Shown here one piece after another: positions 1-11,921 of a DNA stretch of 64,000 nucleotides. Below the pieces are notes generated by a model. That model saw nothing but the letters and a program-made list of their open reading frames with translations, was not told where the DNA came from and ran no database searches. The DNA lies in contig NC_081186.1 in NCBI RefSeq assembly GCF_029867415.1, positions 15,260,930 through 15,324,929 on the forward strand. The letters are read 5' to 3'. The position numbers and the translations under genes are program-made. This DNA comes from Vicia villosa. Lineage: Eukaryota > Streptophyta > Magnoliopsida > Fabales > Fabaceae. How positions within the stretch are numbered: the first letter of the stretch is position 1; every line of letters begins with the position of its first letter.

Positions 1-1593
1 ATTCTTATCATTTTAAATGTTGGTTTAATTCCTATGTTCTAAAAAATGTATTTTCTTTTCTTTTGTAATTAAAATATATTAGAAGTAGTAATTTCTTTTA
101 TCAAAGTAAATCTAAAAAAAAAACCTCAAGCAACAATAGTCATTCCAAATAAATCTTGGTCCAACGCCAAGTCTTATTAAATGATTTCTCGATCCAACGT
201 CGAGTTTCTTTTCAAAAATCTCTTCTTCTAATTAAATCGAAAAATCGAGTGACAAGAAGTGTACACCTCTTGAATACCTCGATTCTTTTGGATTAACACA
301 TTTTTTTAAAACCTTTCTTTAATTAAATCGAAAGATCTTGTGACAAGGGGTGAACACCTCTTGAATACCCTGATCTTTTGAAACTAAAACACATTAATAA
401 AATCAAAGTGATCAAGTGACAAGAAGTGCACACCTCTTGAATACCTTCGATCCTTTGAATCAAACAATAAAAAACTTTCTTAATCAAATCGAAAGATCTT
501 GTGACAAGAAGTGCACACCTCTTGAATACCTTGATCTTTTGAATCTAAAACACTTAATTAAATCGAAAGATCTTGTGACAAGAAGTGCACACCTCTTGAA
601 TACCTTGATCTTTTGAATCTAAAACACTTAATCAAACCGAAAGATCCTGTGACAAGGGGTGAACACCTCTTGAATACCTTGATCTTTTGAATAAAAATAC
701 ATCAATCAAACCGAAAGATCTTGTGACAAGAAGTGCACACCTCTTGAATACCCTGATCTTTCGAACCAAAATTAATTAACAAGGACAACAAGTGACAATG
801 GGGCTCGCTCCTGTTCAATACCTTGGGTAAAGACGCGCTAGGTGAACACCTATGCTCAATCCTTTGCTAAATGTCCCTTTAAAACACAACTTCAATTTCA
901 TTCACACATTTTTGCCTTATGGCTTTTAAATCTCTTTTCATAAACGAGACACTTATTCAATTTCAATACGAACATACTTCCACATGTGAAGATCGAATAT
1001 CTTCCACTCGAATGCGATGATGGCCAAAATCATGTCTTATCTTGATTTAGTTATCCATTCTTGTAGTGATGTCATATCCATGTGCGCACAGTATTTCCAT
1101 TTGAAAGCGATCGAGTACCTCTCGCTAAAATCAATCAACAAACTTTTTGTGGTTCTTAGCCCGAACTACGATTGCTCTGACTTTCCCATTGCATTAGGGA
1201 ATACGTAGGCACAAGATACAAACGTCTTGGCGAGCATAATAATAAAAAATCATTTCTTTTTTCTTCACAATAATAAAAAACCTAAAAATCTTTTCTTTTA
1301 CCTTTTCTCGATTAATAAGCTAAAGAACACAAACATTACACTAACACTCAAACACAAAACTAACTAAATGGGTCCCATCGAGTACGATGGAGGTGAGGGG
1401 TGTTAATACCTTCCCCTTGCTTAACCGACTCCCGAACCCTAATTTGGTTGCGATGACCATCTTATCCATTTCCTTTTTATTCGTGGGTTTTATCGATATT
1501 TTCCCTTTCCTTTTTGGAATAAATAAAGTTCGGTGGCGACTCTGTTGTACTCCGAGCGCGCGAAAGCGCTCGAGTCACATTTTTACCGCTACA
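1..1593 (+). repeat. T1 5' LTR, left part missing
   Basis: The sequence matches the last 1.59 kb of the complete LTR at 5174-8438 and ends in ...CGCTACA just before the primer-binding site. Roughly the first 1.67 kb of the LTR, including its TATA region, lies left of the window. It contains a tandem array (235-770), a short hairpin with arms CCATCG/CGATGG (1375-1390), and a primer-binding-site-like TGGCGACTCTGT at 1534-1545. ORFs inside it are short and unsupported. Confidence 0.9.
235..770 (+). repeat. tandem array in T1 LTR (about 8 units of 60-75 bp)
   Basis: Each unit reads roughly: ATCGAAAGATC, then TTGTGACAAG, then AGTGCACACC or GGTGAACACC, then TCTTGAATACC and TGATCTTT. The unit edges can pair (AAAGATC with GATCTTT; in the first copy AATCGAG with CTCGATT). 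The centre can form a second stem. The same array is at 7080-7615 in the other LTR. Confidence 0.85.
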
Positions 1594-1598
1594 GAAAG

Positions 1599-1616
1599 TG
1601 GCGACTCTGCTGGGGA
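1599..1616 (+). other. T1 primer-binding site (tRNA-Arg type)
   Basis: TGGCGACTCTGCTGGGGA lies five bases after the LTR end. It is complementary to the 3' end of a plant tRNA-Arg as I recall it, and literature on Ogre elements reports tRNA-Arg priming. The same motif flanks the 5' LTRs of M1 and M2 on the minus strand. Confidence 0.85.
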
Positions 1617-4201
1617 TTTACAATCTTAAGAGGGTCAACCCTAGTTTAGTTTGTTATATGTTTGAGTGTTTGCTTTTGTTTGTTTATTCTTGTGTCTTTT
1701 ATGCTTATGTTCTTTATATTTATTCTTGTATTATTTATGTTCATTTACTCTTGCTTTATCGCTTTTTATTTATTTCTGTATATACTCATTTGTGGGTATG
1801 GGAATGATACTTGAGTGAAGCTCTCAACCCGAGCTTTGAAAAACGAGAGAAAAACATAAGTTAGGAGGTGGTTGTGTAGTGCTAGTCCCCAAGGTGAACA
1901 CCTTGAATGGCTAATACGAGAACCCCACTTGGAGGAGACTTAGTCATGAAATTTGTCATAAGATGGTTCGCCCATCGCATGGCAGAAATCTGATTTCGTC
2001 GCTAACTCCAAGGACCTTTAGAACCTGTTCCATCTATGGTGATGTAGACATCTCTACTATCAAAAACCTTAGAGCTAACCTTGTGAGGGGATTCTTGGGT
2101 AAAATAATATAGAACTATCCTATTATAAGAAGCTTTCCTCAGTAGGTTCTTTTATCCATTTACATTTATCATTTTAATTCAGTCTTTGTATATCATCATG
2201 TTGCATTCCATATCACATGACATTGCATCATTCCCGCATGTAAAAAAAAAAATCATGCATCTTCATTCATACATTCAAGTTGTCAACAAAAGACTCATTT
2301 CATTTGTTTTCACCCTCAAGTGGTCTATTTACCGTCGAGTTGATTCCTCAACACATTAAGCTGGGGGCATGAATCTGAAGACTATGGAAGAACTTCAACG
2401 AGACCAAGATTTGATAAGAGCGAAAGTTATCCAGTTGAAGAGCCAATATATCAGACATGACAGATCATCCTCGTCATTGATTATTCACTAGGCCTTGTTT
2501 CCTTCTGTTTGCAAATTCCTTGTGTTGTATTGTGTACTGCATTGAACTTTGTTTGTTTCTGAATGTTAATTTTAATGAAATGAACATTGCATATTTGAAT
2601 CAATCCATTTACAATCCGCTGTGTTTATCTTTATGCTTTATCTTTTAAAAAAAAAACAACAAAAAATATATATTTTGTTCTTTTTCTTTATGCAAAGATT
2701 TGAGGGAGGATGATGACAATAAAATACTCAAGTAGTTGAACTGTATGCTTTCAAATAGAACTTTGCTGATGATGTAAAGGCATTGTTTCCATCCCCAAAC
2801 ACTGGAGAAATAAGGAAGTTAATCCCTAGTCAACCCCTTTGAGCCTTCGAAGTTGGAGTTTCTTTTTTTAATCGAAAAAACCCGCAATTTTAACCTGGGG
2901 CAGGGTAGTTCTCAGTTAATTTGGTTGTGCATTCAATTTGAAGAGAATCATTAAGTACACCTTTCAATAAGGGTTTCAGTCAAAAGTGACCAAGATGGTT
3001 ATCATTAATCTTATCAAGGCAGTCACTATCTTTCCGATAACAAAAAATATTCAAAGAAAAAAGCCCGCTAAGTCAAAACCTATGAAGGAGACTTAGGCAA
3101 AATTGGGGCATCCCGCTGACTGTGATCTCAAATGAAGACAGGTCGGGCAAAAGTTAGGGATATTAAAAAAAAAAAAGAAGTCAACAAATTCCTTGAACAA
3201 CAATAAAACATTGTGACTATCAAAAGGAAGAAGTGACTGCCATCTCAAAGATTCCCTTGGCCTTTAAACCATCATCATTATGATAGGTGCAATTCCAAAG
3301 CCTCTTGGAGCTTGAATGCATAATTTGAATTAACTGAGCGTAGGATTGGAGATCATCGCGAAGAATGGGGTGGGTACAAATATACTTTGAGCCTATATCC
3401 TTTGTTTCTAAAACCGTGAACCAAGCCACGTTACAACCCTCAAAAGACCTAATTGAAGCTAGGTTTATTTTGAAAAGCATACTACAACTAGGTTGCGTTA
3501 ACCTGACTCCTAAAGATCTTTGCAAATCGTTTGTTTTACCATACCTTTTGCTTTATCCATCGCTTTGAATGTCTAAACAATTGTGTTTGGACCTTTGATT
3601 CATTTGCTTTACATCAATAATATCATTCCTACAATGATTTTGATTTCAAAATATGCTTTGAGCATCGCATTAAAATTTCCATTTTTGAACGAACATTCTA
3701 TTTGCAAGTAAGCACTCATCTTCAAGTAAGTTCAAACAATCGAGAAGCTTGATCAGTGATTCTATCAGGGGCATGTTACTTCAAGATCCCGTTGTTCAAG
3801 ACTCATACTGGGGGCAAGTCTTCCCAACAATTATTTCAAGAACTAAAGCAACAATCAGTCAACAATCAGTCAATCAGGGGCATTTCCTTCAAGTGATCCC
3901 CAAGCGGTTTATCAGTCCTTCTCAACAGGATCATCAGTGTGACAAGACCATGATTGGCAGTGTTCTTGTGTTGAGGAATCAGAGTTTCGATCTACCCTCA
4001 CAAAAGAGTCTACCTCAGTTGTCATAACCAATTGCATTACATTACATTCACATCTCATTCATAGAACAATTCAATATCATGCATAGAAACAAAATTCATA
4101 CTCATTTGCATTCTTTCAAGGTTTCGTTGTTATCAAACATCTTACCTTGAGATCTAAGTCCAACTCACTTGGCATTTACCAAAGCGATTTCGTCTTACAT
4201 T
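1617..4201 (+). other. T1 interior, non-coding
   Basis: No ORF here resembles a retrotransposon protein, and the longest frames are under about 100 codons. Two blocks match M2's 3' region: a 'gctaagtcaaa...gacttaggca...gggcatcccgctg' block near 3068-3130 and a block at 3365-3490. The stretch therefore looks like a leader plus 3'-UTR-type sequence left after loss of gag-pol. Confidence 0.7.
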
Positions 4202-4802
4202 CATCAGTACATTAGCTGATAATGTCAACTCTTTGTCATATTCATCAGTACATTAGCTGATGTCATTCACCACTTGTTGTTATCATTAGTACATTAACTG
4301 ATAATATGCACTTTCGTTTCCCGTCATTAGTACATTAGCTGATGCAGGACTTTCATCAGTACATTAGCTGATATCAGATGTCTCCTATTTTCTCTTGTCA
4401 ATACATTAGCCGATGATTGATCATGGTTGTTTCCTCCTTATCAGTACACTAGCTGGTATAGGACTTCTCTTCGTCAGTACATTAACTGACGTGAGCCTCT
4501 TTCTTCTTTCCTTATCAGTACATTAACTGGTATAGGATTTCCTTTCGTCAGTACATTAGCTGATGACAATTCCCTCTTGTTTCCCTCATCAGTACATTAA
4601 CTGATGCAGGTCAATTTGTTTCACATCTTCAGTACATTAACTGATGATATAATCGTTTTCCTTCTTTAGTACGTTAACTAAAGTCGTGTATCCTTTTCAT
4701 CTTTTATCAGTACATTAGTTGATAAGAGATCTCATTTCCATCTTTAGTACATTAGCTAAAGTCGATGGTCTTCTTTGCCTTTACCAGTACATTAGCTGAT
4801 AT
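4202..4802 (+). repeat. array of about 16 small hairpins in T1
   Basis: There are sixteen copies of a 20-base core, CATCAG-TACATTAG-CTGATG or variants, spaced 30-45 bp apart by unrelated pyrimidine-rich sequence. Starts are near 4202, 4243, 4283, 4324, 4354, 4396, 4439, 4472, 4512, 4546, 4586, 4626, 4663, 4705, 4742 and 4781. Variants change both arms together: CGTCAG with CTGACG at 4472, and CTTTAG with CTAAAG at 4663 and 4742. The loop stays close to TACATTAR. Confidence 0.9.
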
Positions 4803-5160
4803 GGGTCGCTGTTTTCATCCAAAGCCAATAATTGGATGTCACAATCCCCAGTAAAGTGTTTTCACCTCATTCAACGTCGCTCTTGAATTCATCTGATTAT
4901 TGACGTCGTCTAATGCCACCCTTAGACATTCATACTATCCTTCTACCCAGAGTTTTTATCCCTTGTTTAAAAGTCTCTCCATCCTTAATTTGTCTCTTGC
5001 GACACCATATTCCCCACAGGATTCAGAGTGTCTCATATCATATTGCATTCAAAAAAAAGTGTCCATTGTATTCATGTCATAAGCATTGTCGCGGCGATCT
5101 TAGAACAAAAATTGTGTACTTTGTATTTAAGTCTCTTCACATCTTCGATAGAAGAAACTT

Positions 5161-5173
5161 AAATAGGGGCATC
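5161..5173 (+). other. T1 polypurine tract
   Basis: AAATAGGGGCATC directly precedes the 3' LTR start TGTCGCACCCC. This is the position expected for the plus-strand DNA primer. Confidence 0.7.
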
Positions 5174-5856
5174 TGTCGCACCCCAATTTTTGACCCGCAT
5201 ATTTCATTCATCGTTGGCTTGTCCCATTTTATTTCATGTATATTCATCGTTCAAAAATTGACTTTTATTAAAGTCAACAAAAATATGTGTAGCATTTGTG
5301 CGTCCATTTGCATCTCATTTTGAAAAAATTAAAAAAATACGTGTAGCATTTTATATGTTCATTTGTATCTTTTTTATTCAAAAATATTAAAAAAATTGTG
5401 TTTTAACTTTTAATTTAATTTTTTTCATTTTATTAGGATTAGTAGCTTTTTATATTTATTTTATTTTAGATTTATTTCTATTTAAAAAAAAAATATTAAA
5501 AAAAAATGATTAATTTATTTATTATTTTGTTATTTTAGGTTTAGATTAACTTTTTTTTATCATCAAAAAAACATATATAGTTTATATTTTTTATATTTTC
5601 TATTCTCCAAATGGTCAATGCCAAGCACAAGGGTCCAAAATCCCTACGGAGTCCAATTTGCTGCATCAACCAAACATAAGAGTCCAAAACTCTGCACAAG
5701 GACCTGCTGCACATCTGTCCAAAAAATGCCAAGATGTTCATCAAATTGGCAAGACAAAATCCTGCATTAGAAAGCACAAACAGCAGTTAATTGTAATTGT
5801 TCAAAATCCTATCCCAATTTCCCCCCAATTTTCATCCAAAACCTAATCAGATACTC

Positions 5857-5864
5857 TATAAAAG
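5857..5864 (+). promoter_or_regulatory. TATA box of T1 LTR
   Basis: TATAAAAG lies about 685 bp into the LTR, preceded by CT-rich sequence. It is the most likely U3 promoter. Transcription would then start near 5890, leaving a very long R-U5. Confidence 0.55.
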
Positions 5865-7079
5865 AACATATTCACAGCACAAGAAAGGGGGGCAGAACCT
5901 CATTCTACCTCTCAAACTTCTGCAAAACTTAGTTCAAACTCACCCTTCAATCTCACAAAACCCTCAGCCTCAACAACACCATAACCTAACCTCACTTCAT
6001 TGAACCCACAAACGTTCAACCTAACCTCCCTCATACACTGAAACCTTAAACTTCACACAAAATATCAAACAACAACAACCGAAACTCACGCCACGATTCA
6101 TAACCTTCAACGATAACAAACCCAGACGCAACAACAACAAATCCTGCGTACAAACTCAGGATCCGAGTCCCACAACAACTCACAACATTCAACATATTTC
6201 CAGAAGTTTCATCAGCATATCAAAAAAAAAAGGACGAAGTCTCGAAGAGCACAAAGCAAACGTACCTGAAGGTTTTTTTGTTTATTCACGCTTTCCTTTA
6301 ATTTCTTTTGTTCCTTGAAATTGCTTATAATCTCTGTAAAACAAATGAATCAACACATTAGGGATTATGCTGAGTATTGTGGTTGTTGAACGCGAGCAGA
6401 GAGAACACGTTGAGAGATTGAGAGAGAGACCGAAAGAGGTTCGTGAGCGAGAGAGCTGAGAGAACGAGAGAATTGCGAGAGCAAGAATGACTGAGAGATG
6501 CCGTGAGAATTCGAGAGGCGAGAGAGTGCATTGAGTGAATTTGTTTGGTTGATTTTGGAATGAACACACAAACCAGAGTAAGTTTAATCGTGGAAAGGAT
6601 GAGCAGCTGTTGTTTTTTTTTCCTCTTTAGCGATTAGGTTTTTTAGTGGATTTTGGGCTTATGCACTCTTGGCCCAGTCATGTGCTTACCACACCATCAA
6701 TTTCCATGTGAATCCCATGATAATGTTTCTTTTAGGTTGCTGACTTGGGCTTGCTGTCAAGCAGCCCAACGATTTCCTTTTACACCCTTAAACTCAACTC
6801 CACACACACTATTCTAATCCACACACCATTTTATTTGCTTTATTTCATTCTTATCATTTTAAATGTTGGTTTAATTCCTATGTTCTAAAAAATGTATTTT
6901 CTTTTCTTTTGTAATTAAAATATATTAGAAGTAGTAATTTCTTTTATCAAAGTAAATCTAAAAAAAAAACCTCAAGCAACAATAGTCATTCCAAATAAAT
7001 CTTGGTCCAACGCCAAGTCTTATTAAATGATTTCTCGATCCAACGTCGAGTTTCTTTTCAAAAATCTCTTCTTCTAATT

Positions 7080-7615
7080 AAATCGAAAAATCGAGTGACA
7101 AGAAGTGTACACCTCTTGAATACCTCGATTCTTTTGGATTAACACATTTTTTTAAAACCTTTCTTTAATTAAATCGAAAGATCTTGTGACAAGGGGTGAA
7201 CACCTCTTGAATACCCTGATCTTTTGAAACTAAAACACATTAATAAAATCAAAGTGATCAAGTGACAAGAAGTGCACACCTCTTGAATACCTTCGATCCT
7301 TTGAATCAAACAATAAAAAACTTTCTTAATCAAATCGAAAGATCTTGTGACAAGAAGTGCACACCTCTTGAATACCTTGATCTTTTGAATCTAAAACACT
7401 TAATTAAATCGAAAGATCTTGTGACAAGAAGTGCACACCTCTTGAATACCTTGATCTTTTGAATCTAAAACACTTAATCAAACCGAAAGATCCTGTGACA
7501 AGGGGTGAACACCTCTTGAATACCTTGATCTTTTGAATAAAATACATCAATCAAACCGAAAGATCTTGTGACAAGAAGTGCACACCTCTTGAATACCCTG
7601 ATCTTTCGAACCAAA
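7080..7615 (+). repeat. second copy of the T1 LTR tandem array
   Basis: Same units and order as 235-770, differing by a single-base deletion in an A-run near 7540. The copy number is unchanged, so the array has been stable since T1 inserted. Confidence 0.85.
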
Positions 7616-8438
7616 ATTAATTAACAAGGACAACAAGTGACAATGGGGCTCGCTCCTGTTCAATACCTTGGGTAAAGACGCGCTAGGTGAACACCTATGC
7701 TCAATCCTTTGCTAAATGTCCCTTTAAAAAACAACTTCAATTTCATTCACACATTTTTGCCTTATGGCTTTTAAATCTCTTTTCATAAACGAGACACTTA
7801 TTCAATTTCAATACGAACATACTTCCACATGTGAAGATCGAATATCTTCCACTCGAATGCGATGATGGCCAAAATCATGTCTTATCTTGATTTAGTTATC
7901 CATTCTTGTAGTGATGTCATATCCATGTGCGCATAGTATTTCCATTTGAAAGCGATCGAGTACCTCTCGCTAAAATCAATCAACAAACTTTTCGTGGTTC
8001 TTAGCCCGAACTACGATTGCTCTGACTTTCCCATTGCATTAGGGAATACGTAGGCACAAGATACAAACGTATTGGCGAGCATAATAATAAAAAATCATTT
8101 CTTTTTTCTTCACAATAATAAAAAACCTAAAAATCTTTTCTTTTACCTTTTCTCGATTAATAAGCTAAAGAACACAAACATTACACTAACACTCAAACAC
8201 AAAACTAACTAAATGGGTCCCATCGAGTACGATGGAGGTGAGGGGTGTTAATACCTTCCCCTTGCTTAACCGACTCCCGAACCCTAATTTGGTTGCGATG
8301 ACCATCTTATCCATTTCCTTTTTATTCGTGGGTTTTATCGATATTTTCCCTTTCCTTTTTGGAATAAATAAAGTTCGGTGGCGACTCTGTTGTACTCCGA
8401 GCGCGCGATTGCGCTCGAGTCACATTTTTACCGCTACA

Positions 8439-11145
8439 TCTGCGAGTTAATGGTAGATTTTGATAATCTGGAGAAACATGATGTTCATCTTACAGGGAAT
8501 ATGGTGTTTCAAAGTTGGGGACCCTTGTTCTATGATATGTGTGGTCCAGTTTATCCTGACCTAGTGAAAGAATTCTGGGTGCATGCAACTGTTATGCCTA
8601 AAGCAATTCTCTCCATAGTTCATGGTGAATTCTTCTTAATCACTGAACCCCTCATAAGGAAGTTGTTTGGCCTGATGAATGTTGAAGGTGTTACTGAAGT
8701 AACTCCTAGAACTAATTGGGACGCTGCGTATGCTGAGATCTTTCACAATGGACAGAAGTCAAAAGAAGTTAAGGATCTGAAAACCATCTATAAGGTATGG
8801 ACTAAGATTCTTCTGGGTTGTTTTTACCACAGAAAATCAACAAGTTCTTCAAACTTCGTCAACAAGGACCAACAATACATTATATATTGTACTGGTAAAT
8901 AAATCAAGGTGGATCTTCCCTTCATCGTTTTCAATCACTTGTGGCATGCTGTGAATGATTCAAGAGACGAAATCAGGCTGCAGTATCCAAACAAGAAGAG
9001 GAATGTTATTCCTTTTGGAAGAACTCTCACAAATCTTCTGGTCCAAACAAAGATAGTTGAGAATCTGGAGAATGCTGGAATCATCAATAATCCTTACACT
9101 ATTATTGGGTGTACTCTGAATGCTCATACTCTGAAGAAAATGGGCATAATCAAGTCAATTGATTCTACTCCTCAAGCAAATCCAGGAGTTAGAACCAGAA
9201 GAGGTCCTGTTTTGGCTGACTTTGAGTTGTTCTTCAGGAATGAACAACCAGAAGTTATTGTTCGCTACATTGCCATGCACAAGGAAGTCGGTTCTGAGTG
9301 TGAGCCTATTTGGATAAGCAACCAGAAACTTGATACTTCTGCTACTCTAAGTCCAGAAGTAGAAGCAGAAAAAGAAAGAAGAACAAAGAGAAGGTTAGAT
9401 CTTCCTACTATAAGTGAAGAGAGGCGAAATGATAAGCAAGCTGATGAACAGAAGGAGGAACAAAAGAAAGAAGGAGAAGTTGAAAAGAAGAAGCATAAGA
9501 AGGATGATAAGAAAGAAGAAGAGAAGAGAAAGAAAAAGAAGAAAGATAAGAAGAGGAAGAAAGAGGAAGAAAAGAAAGAAGAAGAAAAGAGATTGGAGAA
9601 GAAAGATGTTGAAAAAGAAAGGAAGAAGGAAGTGGAAAGAGAGAAGGAAAAGTTAAAAGGAAAGCAGAAGATGGTGATACAGAAGGAGAAGAAGAGAAAT
9701 ACAGTTGGAGAAGGACCTGCTAAGAAGAAGCAACGATGTCCAGGTATTGTAATTTCTGAACCTAATTTTGATTTTTTTTAATTCAAAGAATGTATCAATA
9801 GAAACAAACCCAGATATTCAACCAGAAAAATCCCCTGCTAAACCACCTCCAACCACCAAAGTTCTCACCCCTCCTCCTTCACCCAAGTCTAAAGGCACTA
9901 CGCCTATTCTTGATTATGTACCCTAGCTTATGAACCTATCTTTGCAGCCACACCCCTTAACACTATCATTCCTCCTCACGCAAACATATCCACTTCTCAA
10001 CCTCCTCCTCACCTCAACTACACCCTTGTAGACACTGCTGAGCTCTGCCCTTTCACACCTTCATCTCCTGAACCATCTGATTTTGATTCTTTCACCCGTC
10101 TCATGAAACTTTATCCTCGTAAACCTAAACCAACTCCTATTGTTGTGGTTTTAGACTCAGAACATGAAGTTGAATCCTCTCAACCACCCTCTCAAACACC
10201 CTCTTCTGAAACATAATTTGTTTTGGATAGAGTTCCCCAAGCTTATGCCCTATCTTACCCAGATAAGCCAATCTCTTATCTCCTTCTCCAAATACCTAAC
10301 CCTCCTCGAAAAACATCACCTCCTAGACCTTCTGTTGATACACTTTTTGATTTATTAACTCTTAAGGTCAGAACAGGTTTAGATGCTCTGAAGGTTGCTC
10401 ATGATGTCAAATTGGATCATGTTTCTGCTGGCAAGATTTGGAGAACCGTTAGAAGGGAAATTCATTATGACTTTCTGACTCTTCAGAAAGAGTGTTTAGC
10501 TGCTGCTCCTGGTCCTTCTGGATATCTTCTGGAGTATGATGATGGAAGATACTACCATCCCATCACCAGCTGGAAACCTCTTGAAGAGAAGGAGTTTGTA
10601 GATGAGCTTGCAGAAGAAGAGAATCCTCTGGCTATGGTTGTGTGGAAGCCACATCCCTACAAGGTTCTGACTGGAGACTTTCAGTTCTTATTCAACTGGC
10701 TAAGGGAGCATCCCTCTGAAAAAGCACCAGATATGGTATATCCAGAAGTTGAATACCCTCTAGAACCTGTTGCTCCAACACCTCTAGAAAATCTAGCTGC
10801 AATTCTTGAAGGCTTAGAACATACTGCTACAGAAATTCCTGTTGAGGAAAATCAAGGAGATGTTCTCATGATTGAAGCTGATGCTGCAAATAATCCTCCT
10901 GCTATGGATAATAGCTTTGATGCTGCTTCTGCTGGTCCCTCTACTTCTGTGCTGTTTAACACTATGAAGGAGCTCCAACAGAATCAAGCTAACTTGGCTC
11001 TTCGTCTGGACAAGCAAGAGGATACAAATGTTGAGTTCAGATCCTTCATGCAGGATCAGAAGGAAGCTACAAGGAAGCAAGTTGAAGACACTGCTGAGAT
11101 TAAGAACCTTCTGGCTGTCTTAGCTTCTAGGTTCAACCAGTCGTA
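8439..11145 (+). pseudogene. SIRE env-like protein gene, broken
   Basis: This is the extra ORF that SIRE elements carry after pol; its function is unproven. The N-terminal part (8439-9360) resembles the 'putative plant transposon protein' family. It is followed by a Lys/Glu-rich block (9360-9720), a proline-rich stretch (9830-10330), a folded-looking region and a C-terminal coiled coil (about 10950-11140). The frame enters directly from T1's LTR, because T1 cut the gene here. Further breaks are an in-frame TAA at 8900-8902, loss of frame in a T-run near 9772-9779, several stops between 9780 and 10220, and a stop near 10216. The last open segment (10223-11146) is 307 codons. It is not expected to make a full product. 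Confidence 0.75.
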
Positions 11146-11146
11146 G

Positions 11147-11908
11147 TCTGTCTTGTGTCCTAGTGTGTTTTCTTGTTTTCTACATCTGCTTGAATTGCAT
11201 CTGTTTTTTGTACCTTCTGATGTTTTATCAATAAAAAATTATCTGTTCTTTCTTCACTCTGTGTATTTTGTTCATCTGAATCTTTATGCTTTTTGATGTT
11301 ATGACAAAAAGGGGGAGAAATATGATAATTGATTTGGTTTATAATATCTGTTGCTGGGATTAAGTCTCAACATTCCTAACATTATTTGCAAGTTTTCTCT
11401 GTCTTTGATAGTTTTGCAGGAATGAGATATTTTGGTCAAAGCTCAACATAAGAAGCAAATACATGAGGAAAAGCAATTCTAAGAAGAAGCATGCTCTTAG
11501 AGAATTGAAGCAAGCTTAGCGCTCTGAAGCTTCAAGATCAGAAGCAAGAAGAATGCTTTGATACATTTAAGAATGCTCTGATACAATCAAGTATGCTATG
11601 ATACAATTGATTACAAAGGGAAAATTCAAAGCTTAGCAGCTTTCCAAAGGAAGCTCTAAAGAGAAGCTCTGAATGTTCTGAAGTTCTATGCTACGTGAAA
11701 GTCTCAACTGAAATGGAAAAATACTCAGGGAAGTCTTTTATTTATAAATTATTATAGTATTAATTTCAGGGGGAGATTGTTAATCTCAGGGGGAGACATA
11801 TTCACACACTCTGATTATATGCTTATGCTATAACTGTGTAATTGTCTTTGTTCATCTGATATTCTGGATACAAATTCATATCAATTATATATACTTTTGT
11901 CATCATTA
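11147..11908 (+). other. SIRE 3' non-coding region
   Basis: This AT-rich stretch has no useful ORF. It contains AATAAAAAAT near 11230 and purine blocks resembling decayed polypurine tracts (AAAAAGGGGGAGA near 11307; two AGGGGGAGA copies at 11768-11795). Confidence 0.6.
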
Positions 11909-11921
11909 AAAAGAGGGAGAT
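11909..11921 (+). other. SIRE polypurine tract
   Basis: AAAAGAGGGAGAT immediately precedes the LTR start TGTTAGAAC. Confidence 0.7.

Larger units (their letters stand above)
1..8438 (+). mobile_element. T1: non-autonomous Ogre/Tat-type LTR retrotransposon
   Basis: Bases 1-1593 recur almost exactly at 6847-8438, which defines two LTRs around a 3.6-kb interior. A primer-binding site follows the left LTR and a purine-rich tract precedes the right one. No reading frame in the interior resembles gag or pol, so any movement would have needed proteins from another element. Over the shared 1.59 kb I count roughly seven substitutions and one single-base indel, so the insertion is fairly recent. The element lies inside the env-like gene of a SIRE-type element. 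Its left end and target duplication are outside the window. Parts of the interior (about 3070-3130 and 3365-3490) match M2's 3' region in the same sense order, which ties T1 to that family. Confidence 0.88.
5174..8438 (+). repeat. T1 3' LTR (3265 bp, complete)
   Basis: It begins TGTCGCACCCCAATTTTTGACC after the purine tract and ends ...TTTTTACCGCTACA, the same end as the left copy. It contains a TATA box (5857-5864), a pyrimidine/purine-rich leader near 6280-6570, the tandem array (7080-7615), the CCATCG/CGATGG hairpin (8220-8235) and an internal TGGCGACTCTGT (8379-8390). The SIRE env-like frame resumes immediately after its end. Confidence 0.9.

Noticed and set aside
4202..4802. CRISPR-like spaced repeat array
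   Set aside because: The context is a plant retrotransposon, spacing is irregular and the repeats vary in stem sequence. No cas genes are present.
8378..8438. ORF start MATLLYSERAIALES for the env-like gene
   Set aside because: These codons are T1 LTR sequence. The SIRE frame begins only after 8438.
9414..9656. Lys/Arg-rich 80-aa protein on the plus strand
   Set aside because: It is an off-frame reading of the Lys/Glu-rich stretch of the SIRE env-like gene.
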